Shown here: in pieces, positions 1-4,614 of the stretch
Numbering within the stretch: position 1 is the stretch's first letter
Layout of the letters: every line of letters starts with the position of its first letter
Assembly (NCBI GenBank): GCA_028065135.1
Contig: JAPTWR010000007.1
Span: 1 to 5,195 of the forward strand
From: Acidithiobacillus sp.
GTDB taxonomy: Bacteria; Pseudomonadota; Gammaproteobacteria; Acidithiobacillales; Acidithiobacillaceae
DNA: 5,195 bases
Direction of reading: 5' to 3'
Translations under genes and position numbers: made by a program
The notes under the pieces: generated by a model
Told to the model about the DNA's origin: nothing
Database searches by the model: none
Seen by the model: the letters and a program-made list of their open reading frames with translations, nothing else

Positions 1-68
1 AGATTGATGAGGACTTGAGCACCGAGGGACTGCTGAGAGGCGCACCCGCACCGCGAGGGGTGGCATGA
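1..68 (+). CDS. DUF2442-like protein, C-terminal end only (5' truncated by window edge)
   Basis: An open frame enters from the left edge (first full codon at base 3) and ends at TGA 66-68. The visible tail reads IDEDLSTEGLLRGAPAPRG followed by VA. The IDEDLSxEGLLRG string matches, from memory, the conserved C-terminal end of one DUF2442 subtype, whose proteins commonly finish with a (L/I)DEDISVEGLL-type motif. The stop overlaps the ATG of the next gene as ATGA, so the two are almost certainly in one transcript and translationally coupled. DUF2442 genes of this type often follow a DUF4160 gene, so one may lie just outside the window. The function is not established. The identification rests on about 21 residues, so the family call is moderate, although the existence of a gene end here is well supported by the overlap. 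Confidence 0.6.
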   Translation, partial: IDEDLSTEGLLRGAPAPRGVA

Positions 69-322
69 TTCTACATATCACCGAAGCAAAAGCCCTCCCC
101 GGCCATCGCCTGCACGTCCGATTCAGCGATGGGCAGGAGGGCGATGTGGACTTATCCAGAGAACTGACTGGCCCGGTATTCGACGCATTGCGGGATGATG
201 ACCTGTTCAGCCGGGTAGAGGTCCACAGTCTGTTCCGTACCGTGACATGGCCAAACGGCGCAGACTTGGCGCCCGAATATCTGCTGGACCTGTTACAGCA
301 CCAGCAAGGGCACGCGGCATGA
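65..322 (+). CDS. DUF2442 domain-containing protein
   Basis: This 85-residue protein is complete and of normal length for a short DUF2442 protein. Residues 16-31 hold the strand-turn-strand start of the domain (LHVRFSDGQEGDVDLS). Residues 36-74 carry the hallmark C-terminal half: GPVFxxLRDDDLF followed by TVTWPNGADLAPEYLL. The start is chosen because a purine-rich GAGGGG (55-60) lies just upstream and the ATG overlaps the previous stop. It is followed by another ATGA overlap into the DUF2283 gene. Proteins of this family are small, soluble and often found beside DUF4160 or in toxin-antitoxin-like pairs; the molecular activity is not known. Having two DUF2442-type genes in tandem is somewhat unusual. 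The family assignment is strong; any role as antitoxin or partner subunit is inference from context only. Confidence 0.88.
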   Translation: MILHITEAKALPGHRLHVRFSDGQEGDVDLSRELTGPVFDALRDDDLFSRVEVHSLFRTVTWPNGADLAPEYLLDLLQHQQGHAA

Positions 323-507
323 AAACCGACTATGACGCCACCGACGACATTCTGGTGCTCCACTTCACCGATAAGCCGGTCAGCCGCGAAGTGTCACAAG
401 ACTGGAACCTGAATATTGCCTATGCCGATGACGGAAGCATTGTGGAGATCGTCATACTGGATGCCAAAGCGTCCGACGCTTGGCCTATACCGCAGCACGC
501 CGCATAA
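319..507 (+). CDS. DUF2283 domain-containing protein
   Basis: This is a 62-residue protein. The preferred start is the ATG at 319, which overlaps the preceding stop as ATGA and has AAGGG at 306-310 as a ribosome site. A longer reading from 247 would run through the DUF2442 gene in another frame and is not supported. The sequence follows the DUF2283 plan: YDxxDDILVLHF (residues 5-16), a middle SREVSQDWNLNIAYADDGS segment, then the closing strand IVEIVILDA (41-49) with the typical D-x-G-x-I-V-x-I-x-I-L-D pattern. DUF2283 proteins are small beta-rich proteins, frequently partnered with DUF4258 (RelE-like) proteins or other small toxin-like genes, and are suspected antitoxins. No DUF4258 gene is next to it here; its neighbours are DUF2442 proteins. 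The family call is strong, the function unknown. Confidence 0.87.
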   Translation: MKTDYDATDDILVLHFTDKPVSREVSQDWNLNIAYADDGSIVEIVILDAKASDAWPIPQHAA

Positions 508-607
508 GTTTCACCGCCATGCCCTAGGCTGATCCCCGAAAAGGTGGGCACCCTTCCCGCCCTGAGCATGGCACCTATTCCAAAGGGGCGCAGATAGGGA
601 GCGCACG
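508..607. other. Intergenic gap without a clear signal
   Basis: About 100 bases separate the small-gene cassette from the next gene. They contain only weak inverted matches, for example AGGTG (542-546) with CACCT (572-576) around a GGGC/GCCC pair (546-549 and 559-562). No run of T follows these, so they do not make a convincing terminator. I see no good -35/-10 pair. The last bases hold the ribosome site AGGGA (596-600) for the gene starting at 608. This gap is also where base composition changes from GC-rich to more AT-rich, so it could be an insertion junction. Confidence 0.5.
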
Positions 608-1582
608 ATGGGTGACGAGTACCGCATAAAGTGGAAAGGGTTGCTAGAGAGGTTTATTGCAGAATGTCCAGTAGAAAGACGGGCATTATTTACTAGTGTG
701 GCTGAATCATTGGATAGGCTGCCCGCTGATATGGGGAATGTATTGGTTGATTCTCTTGCATACCGCTTAGGGGGACGCGAAAGAGCACGCGAAAGGGGCG
801 ACGGACAATCTACATATTTATCAGGCTTGGGTGAAGAACGTAATGACCGGGATGCAAAAAGCATTTTAAGAAATGCCGTACCCCTTGAGTACACACTAGC
901 GACTATCGAAGGTAGGCAGGTATGGGAACGACTCAAAGAGAAAGCATTATCTAGGAAGGGGGCCATTGTTGATAGCCCGCATTATAGTAGCTTGTTCGTT
1001 GAATTAGTCCTGAGTGCTAATTCCAGCATCATGCGCGTCAAAAACCCCTATTTGCGTCGCGTGGAGGGAACACCAAAAGAGGCCGCATCAAGGTATAAGG
1101 CGAGGACCAAAGACCTTGAGCGCAGTATTTCCATGTTAGACGAGTTGCAGGAGACTGTGGGATCAGATCAGCCGCTTGTCAGCCGCCAGCTTGTCCATAT
1201 TCTCAATGATGAGATGCAATGGCTACTCACTATTAACGGAGCGATTGCCGCCATAAGGAGCAATGTAGAATCTAATCTTGAGAGTCATAAAAAAAGGTTA
1301 CTTTACGATAATGCAATCGCCGCCGGAATGATGTCCAGAAAGCAGAACGATAATAGACAAAATTATTTGCGGATTCTTTTGACAAAACTTAGTCGTGACG
1401 GCTTCCCAATCACAGGACACCTGGAAGGTGAAATATACCCCATAGCCCGCGTCATTGCTCATGATGACGATATGGAGCCGCACCACGTTATCCAAGCGGC
1501 GAAAAACGTTCGCCGATTCTGTCACCCCGTTCTTGCTGAACATGCAAACGTGAGTATAAGTAATGCCAGCCCGCAGAGGTGA
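608..1582 (+). CDS. Hypothetical protein, mostly helical, AT-rich cargo-like gene
   Basis: This encodes a 324-residue protein that I do not recognise. The ATG at 608 has AGGGA at 596-600 in good position. No signal peptide or membrane segment is visible, so it is probably cytoplasmic. Residues 1-110 are charged and helix-prone, with a basic/acidic patch GGRERARERG at 55-64. Residues 158-235 are rich in heptad-like charged helix and may form a coiled coil. Residues 251-306 form a further helical part ending in IQAAKNVRRFCH. No nuclease, ATPase, methylase or HTH motif stands out. The DNA is clearly lower in GC than its neighbours: hand-counted 60-base lines at 661, 1261 and 1381 are about 42, 32 and 48% GC, against about 67% for the line at 3781. 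That suggests separate acquisition. Its position beside a mobile-element replication operon fits an accessory gene, possibly a defence or superinfection gene, but that is only inference. Confidence 0.75.
   Translation: MGDEYRIKWKGLLERFIAECPVERRALFTSVAESLDRLPADMGNVLVDSLAYRLGGRERARERGDGQSTYLSGLGEERNDRDAKSILRNAVPLEYTLATIEGRQVWERLKEKALSRKGAIVDSPHYSSLFVELVLSANSSIMRVKNPYLRRVEGTPKEAASRYKARTKDLERSISMLDELQETVGSDQPLVSRQLVHILNDEMQWLLTINGAIAAIRSNVESNLESHKKRLLYDNAIAAGMMSRKQNDNRQNYLRILLTKLSRDGFPITGHLEGEIYPIARVIAHDDDMEPHHVIQAAKNVRRFCHPVLAEHANVSISNASPQR
1533..1560 (+). promoter_or_regulatory. Possible promoter for the AlpA-like/replication operon
   Basis: TTGCTG (1533-1538) and TATAAG (1555-1560) are separated by 16 bases, inside the 3' end of the upstream gene. 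The -10 box matches the sigma-70 consensus at five of six positions but the -35 box only at three. If used, the transcript would carry both downstream hairpins in its leader. This is weak and could be chance in AT-rich coding DNA. Confidence 0.22.
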
Positions 1583-1614
1583 GAGATTCAACCGACTAGC
1601 AGCCCTGAATCTCT
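1582..1614. repeat. Inverted repeat (9-bp arms) overlapping the stop codon
   Basis: The arms AGAGATTCA (1582-1590) and TGAATCTCT (1606-1614) are perfect inverted copies around a 15-base loop. The left arm begins on the last base of the upstream TGA stop. No T run follows on either strand, so it is not a standard intrinsic terminator. It may stabilise or end the upstream message, or serve as an operator for a dimeric DNA-binding protein such as the product of the next gene. Confidence 0.6.
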
Positions 1615-1644
1615 AAGGCAACGCCCCACCGCTTCACCCACCAT

Positions 1645-1675
1645 AAGCGCCATCATCCACAACCGATAGGCGCTT
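1645..1675. promoter_or_regulatory. Hairpin/operator just upstream of the AlpA-like gene
   Basis: AAGCGCC (1645-1651) and GGCGCTT (1669-1675) are perfect inverted arms. The stem can extend by ATC (1652-1654) with GAT (1665-1667) past a single bulged A (1668), leaving a 10-base loop. It ends five bases before the ATG at 1680. The only Shine-Dalgarno-like bases for that gene (AGG at 1668-1670) fall in the right arm, so the folded message would hide them. It could alternatively be a protein-binding operator. The structure is plain in the sequence; its role is inferred. Confidence 0.5.
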
Positions 1676-1679
1676 TCCA

Positions 1680-1943
1680 ATGCAAACCGAACCCGAAGCA
1701 CTCCACCGCGAAATCGTTAAAGAGATCGCAGGCACCCTTGGTTTTACCGAGAAGAACGTACCCACTCAGATCAACGAGGGGCAGGCATCCATTGTTCTGG
1801 ACGTGAAGTCTGCAACCCTCTGTAATTGGCGCTGCACTGGCCGCTATAACCTGCCGTTTATCAAGACTGGCCGTCTGGTCCGTTACCGCGTCGCTGACCT
1901 TGCCGCATGGATCGCCAAACGTCGCACCGGCGCGGAGGGCTGA
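1680..1943 (+). CDS. AlpA/excisionase-like helix-turn-helix DNA-binding protein
   Basis: This 87-residue protein has an N-terminal helical extension (1-30) followed by a MerR-like winged-helix domain at about 31-82. The pattern is typical of the HTH_17/AlpA group: a first helix pair INEGQASIVLDVKSATLCNW, a conserved W-R turn (residues 50-51), then the wing LPFIKTGRLVRYR and the closing helix VADLAAWIAKRR. Such proteins act as excisionases (DNA-bending directionality factors) or as transcriptional regulators of prophages and satellites. Here the gene opens the replication operon, with the primase start only three bases after its stop. The ATG at 1680 lacks a strong ribosome site; weak AGG bases at 1668-1670 lie in a hairpin stem, which hints at translational control. 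An excisionase role would need an integrase, and none is visible here. The DNA-binding fold is confident; regulator versus excisionase is open. Confidence 0.85.
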   Translation: MQTEPEALHREIVKEIAGTLGFTEKNVPTQINEGQASIVLDVKSATLCNWRCTGRYNLPFIKTGRLVRYRVADLAAWIAKRRTGAEG

Positions 1944-1946
1944 CCC

Positions 1947-2918
1947 ATGCAGACACAAAAAAGCCGCCCCGGATCAGGGGCGGCATACGCAACTTCTAAC
2001 ACTTTCCATAATATCACCATCGGCGTGGTGCGTAATGCTCATGATCCGCGTATCACCCTCCGCGCTTTGTCCTGGAGCGAGTTCTGCCAAGACCTGAGCA
2101 AGCCTGACATACGGGAGACGAAAGACGGCCCCGGCTTTGTGCTGGCGCAGTTCAATGTCATGCACCGCGCAGGCAAGAATGTTGCCGCAGTCTCGGCGCT
2201 GGGCTTCGATGTGGATGGCAAAGAGCAGGCACCGCTGCCGCCTCTTGTCGCGCATACCGAATTATCACGCCTGGGCTGGGCGCATGTGGTCTACACCACC
2301 TGGAGCCATAGCGCCGAGTCTCCCCGGTATCGGATCGTCGTTGCTCTGGATACCCCGCTGCACCCGGACGTGCTGAGGAGCGTCCAATCCTATCTCGTGG
2401 ACCAGTTGCCGGGAGCCATCGCACAGGCCATTGATCGCGCCTGTCTGGGGGATCGCGCCCGCCTTTACTATGCACCAGCCACTTCACCAGATCGCGCAGG
2501 TGAGTATGAGTTCTACACTGGAGGATCAGCACCGCTGAGTGCCCGGACGTTGACCTTAATCGCCGCCGCCATGCAGCACCAAAGAGAGGCCCGAAAGGAA
2601 AAGGCCAAGGCGATGACTGCCCGGATCGCAGCGCGTGGTGGCGTCTCGGTTATCGCTCAATTCAATGAACAGCACACCATCGAGGAAGTGCTGGAAAACG
2701 GAGGCTACACCAGAAAGGGCAAACGCTGGGTGTCACCGCATAGCCATAGCGGGACGCCTGGGATCGTGGAGATCGAGGGGCGCATATTCTGCCACCATGC
2801 CGATGACCCCATGCACAACGGACATGCGCTGGATGCCTTTGACGCCTATGCAGCGATATACCACAGGGGCGACTTGCGAGCCGCTGCCGCTGCCGTCCGG
2901 GAGGTGCAACATGTTTGA
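1947..2918 (+). CDS. PrimPol-like (archaeo-eukaryotic-type) DNA primase of a mobile element
   Basis: This 323-residue protein probably makes primers for replication of the element. The N-terminal part (about 23-180) matches phage and plasmid primases of the AEP/PrimPol superfamily. It contains FDVDG at 87-91 with the paired metal-binding aspartates D88 and D90, a YTTWSHS motif at 116-122 with S120/H121, then PRYRIV at 126-131, and a third acidic position (D163) in IDRACLGDRARLYYAP (162-177). A basic helix (about 210-230) links to a C-terminal domain (about 236-320), where GYTRKGKRW, SGTPG and FCHHADDPMHNGHALDAFD recall a degenerate primase zinc-finger-like module seen in related phage proteins. 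The start at 1947 has GGAGGG (1934-1939) seven bases upstream. The first 13 codons contain a strong hairpin. The stop overlaps the next start by eight bases. The superfamily is confident; catalytic competence is inferred. Confidence 0.83.
   Translation: MQTQKSRPGSGAAYATSNTFHNITIGVVRNAHDPRITLRALSWSEFCQDLSKPDIRETKDGPGFVLAQFNVMHRAGKNVAAVSALGFDVDGKEQAPLPPLVAHTELSRLGWAHVVYTTWSHSAESPRYRIVVALDTPLHPDVLRSVQSYLVDQLPGAIAQAIDRACLGDRARLYYAPATSPDRAGEYEFYTGGSAPLSARTLTLIAAAMQHQREARKEKAKAMTARIAARGGVSVIAQFNEQHTIEEVLENGGYTRKGKRWVSPHSHSGTPGIVEIEGRIFCHHADDPMHNGHALDAFDAYAAIYHRGDLRAAAAAVREVQHV
1957..1984 (-). terminator. Intrinsic terminator on the minus strand, inside the primase 5' end
   Basis: GCCGCCCC (1963-1970) and GGGGCGGC (1977-1984) are perfect 8-bp arms around a six-base loop. 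They are preceded by six A on the + strand (1957-1962), so on the minus strand the stem is followed by six T. This is a textbook rho-independent terminator for leftward transcription. It lies within codons 4-13 of the primase gene. In the sense message it would instead be a very stable hairpin shortly after the start codon and could slow translation initiation. Confidence 0.75.
2899..2905 (+). promoter_or_regulatory. Ribosome binding site deciding the DUF3987 start
   Basis: GGGAGGTG-type sequence ends five bases before the ATG at 2911, inside the last codons of the primase gene. It marks this ATG as the true start. An upstream in-frame ATG at 2635 would translate primase DNA in a different frame into low-complexity sequence and is not credible. 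Confidence 0.8.
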
Positions 2919-4614
2919 GCTGACCAGAGTTATCGACCCACGGGAAGCGCTGGCCGCCGTCTCGGTTGCAGCTACAGAATGGCCTACCCCTGAGCGTATA
3001 GGATCAGACTTGCCACCAGTGCCGCAGATGGATGTGGAGGCGCTTCTGCCTGCACCGCTGGCCGGGTATGTCAGAGATGCAGCGCATCGTAAGGTGGCCC
3101 CGGCTGAGTTCGTCGCCGTCTCCCTGCTGGTCAGCCTTGGCGCATTGATTGGAGCGCGATGTGGAGTTAGGCCCAAGCTGCTGGACGACTGGATTGTGGT
3201 TCCGAATCTTTGGGGGGCAATCATCGCACCGCCGAGCAAGAAGAAATCTCCCTCTATGGCCGATGGTACAAAGCCGCTCAAATATCTTGCCGCAACCGCC
3301 CGCCAGAAACACGCCAAGGCGATGGAAACGTATCAGGAGGAACTAGAGCAGTTCGACGTAATGATGGGAGCCGCGAAGAAGGCATTGGCTAAAGTTGCCG
3401 ATAATGGGGACGATGAAAAGCTGTCTGCTGCCAAGGCCCGTATAGCCGCCTTGAAGGACTCCAAACCGCAACCGCCTGTACTCAAGCGGTACACGACCAA
3501 CGACGCCACCATCGAGAAGCTGGGCGACCTGCTGGTGGAAAATCCCCAAGGGCTACTGACCGAGCGGGACGAATTGGCCGGGCTGCTGACTTCCTTCGAC
3601 AAGTCCGGGCATGAATCCGACCGCGCCTTTTACCTAGAGGCGTGGAACGGTACAGACGGCCATGAGGTCGACCGCATCGCCAGAGGTTCCCTGTATATCC
3701 CCAATCTGGCGTTATCGGTTCTCGGCGGTATCCAACCCGAACGGCTGGAGAAGTACCTGGACGGGGCATCCAAGGACGTGGGCAACGATGGGCTGCTGGC
3801 CCGCTTCCAGTTGATGGTATGGCCCGACTCCCTGGGCTTCGAGTGGCGGGACACGCTGCCCGACAAGGCGCTGAGGGATGCCGTGTACAAGGTGTTCGAG
3901 ACGCTGGACGACGACGACTTTATGGCCGCGTGGGGTGCGGAGCCTGCCGACCAGTTCCGGCGCATCCCTTCATTCAAGCTTTCACCCGCAGCCGCTCAAG
4001 CCTTCATTGCGTGGGATACCAAGCTGCAAACGGAAATCATGCCAGCGTGTCAGCCGGTATTGCAGGAGCACTTCGGGAAATACGAAAAGCTGGTGGCTGG
4101 ATTGGCCCTGATTCTGGACATGGCCGAGCGAGCAGATGCAGGTGGCATGATTGGCCCTATCCGCGAAGCCCCGCTGTTGAAGGCGATAGCCTGGGCGGAT
4201 TTTCTCGGCGCTCATGCAAGGCGCGTCTACCACCTATGGATGCACCCGGAGGTCAGAGCCGCACAACGGTTGAGCGAGGCACTACTACAACGCAAGCTGC
4301 CGGACCCGTTCAGCACCGCCGACGTTCAGCGCAAAAATTGGGGAGGGCTGGGATCACCAAGAGAGATCACCGCCGCGCTGGAGTTTTTGGAGTCTACCGG
4401 ATGGGTGCGGCCACTCCCGAAGCCGGAGGCACCCACCCCCGGACGGCCATCTAAGGGGTACGCCGTGAATCCAAAAATTCACTCTGTAAACGCAAAACAG
4501 GAACCTACTAAACCTATTTTATTGCCTGAATCCGAATTAAATAGGTTAAATAGTGTAGCACCTAGCGTTTGTGAGGATGTTTTTTTCGATGACGACGACC
4601 TGGTGGACCTATGA
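2911..4614 (+). CDS. DUF3987 family helicase/ATPase-like replication protein
   Basis: This 567-residue protein starts at the ATG at 2911. Residues 45-100 form the family's N-terminal helical part (APAEFVAVSLLVSLGALIGARCG). A Walker A-like loop is at 106-114, APPSKKKSP, where K112/S113 remain but the usual glycines are replaced. A lysine- and glutamate-rich helical insertion (about 128-185) may be a coiled coil. A Walker B-like LLTERDEL (215-222) provides D220/E221, and SDRAFYLEAWNG and LGGIQPERL follow as family-typical motifs. Residues about 455-522 look like a winged helix with GRPSKGYAVNPK. The last 45 residues are a low-complexity acidic tail ending DDDDLVDL, encoded by AT-rich DNA. DUF3987 proteins accompany primases in phages, satellites and ICEs and are thought to be helicase or primase-helicase parts. 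It overlaps the primase by eight bases and the next gene by four. The family is confident; actual ATP hydrolysis is uncertain. Confidence 0.87.
   Translation: MFELTRVIDPREALAAVSVAATEWPTPERIGSDLPPVPQMDVEALLPAPLAGYVRDAAHRKVAPAEFVAVSLLVSLGALIGARCGVRPKLLDDWIVVPNLWGAIIAPPSKKKSPSMADGTKPLKYLAATARQKHAKAMETYQEELEQFDVMMGAAKKALAKVADNGDDEKLSAAKARIAALKDSKPQPPVLKRYTTNDATIEKLGDLLVENPQGLLTERDELAGLLTSFDKSGHESDRAFYLEAWNGTDGHEVDRIARGSLYIPNLALSVLGGIQPERLEKYLDGASKDVGNDGLLARFQLMVWPDSLGFEWRDTLPDKALRDAVYKVFETLDDDDFMAAWGAEPADQFRRIPSFKLSPAAAQAFIAWDTKLQTEIMPACQPVLQEHFGKYEKLVAGLALILDMAERADAGGMIGPIREAPLLKAIAWADFLGAHARRVYHLWMHPEVRAAQRLSEALLQRKLPDPFSTADVQRKNWGGLGSPREITAALEFLESTGWVRPLPKPEAPTPGRPSKGYAVNPKIHSVNAKQEPTKPILLPESELNRLNSVAPSVCEDVFFDDDDLVDL
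4465..4482. repeat. Short inverted repeat, 6-bp arms
   Basis: GTGAAT (4465-4470) and ATTCAC (4477-4482) flank a six-base CCAAAA loop. It lies at the left edge of the AT-rich part of the DUF3987 gene. TGAATCC within it recurs at 4527-4533. It may be chance alone, but with the next repeat it adds to a possible origin or operator region. Confidence 0.4.
4511..4547. repeat. Inverted repeat, 9-bp AT-rich arms
   Basis: AACCTATTT (4511-4519) and AAATAGGTT (4539-4547) are perfect inverted copies 19 bases apart. Part of each arm is repeated directly alongside: AACCTA again at 4502-4507 and AAATAG again at 4548-4553, which gives an iteron-like look. No T run follows directly, and the location is inside coding sequence. 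Confidence 0.55.

Larger units (their letters stand above)
4465..4586. other. AT-rich segment within the DUF3987 3' end, candidate replication origin
   Basis: By hand count about 34% of these 122 bases are G or C, in a gene that is otherwise strongly GC-rich. The segment holds two inverted repeats, a repeated TGAATCC (4466-4472, 4527-4533), repeated AACCTA (4502-4507, 4511-4516), repeated AAATAG (4539-4544, 4548-4553) and a run of seven T (4580-4586). Origins placed inside or at the end of replication genes are known in phages such as lambda. The composition is certain; an origin role is inference. Confidence 0.35.

Noticed and set aside
247..318. Upstream in-frame start for the DUF2283 gene
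   Set aside because: It lies inside the DUF2442 coding region, adds basic non-family sequence, and the ATG at 319 fits the family start and the ATGA overlap.
542..576. Weak inverted repeat in the 508-607 gap as a terminator
   Set aside because: Only five-base outer arms with a competing inner pair and no T run.
511..966. Minus-strand open frame opposite the start of the unknown gene
   Set aside because: Serine- and arginine-rich composition typical of an antisense shadow; the plus-strand gene has the better start signal.
2433..2497. Three copies of GATCGCGC (2433, 2451, 2490), iteron-like
   Set aside because: All are in the same reading frame and encode repeated Asp-Arg-Ala in the primase; unequal spacing of 18 and 39 bases argues for coding coincidence.
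2635..2910. In-frame 92-residue extension upstream of the DUF3987 start
   Set aside because: It translates the primase gene in another frame, gives low-complexity sequence rich in M, T, P and R, and the ATG at 2911 has a strong ribosome site.
2733..3317. Long minus-strand open frame of 194 codons
   Set aside because: It is antisense to the primase and DUF3987 genes, where GC-rich codon use leaves the opposite strand open; no recognisable domain and no ribosome site were seen.
4580..4586. Run of seven T as a programmed frameshift site or plus-strand terminator
   Set aside because: No stable stem precedes it, and the zero frame already ends in a clean ATGA overlap with the next gene.
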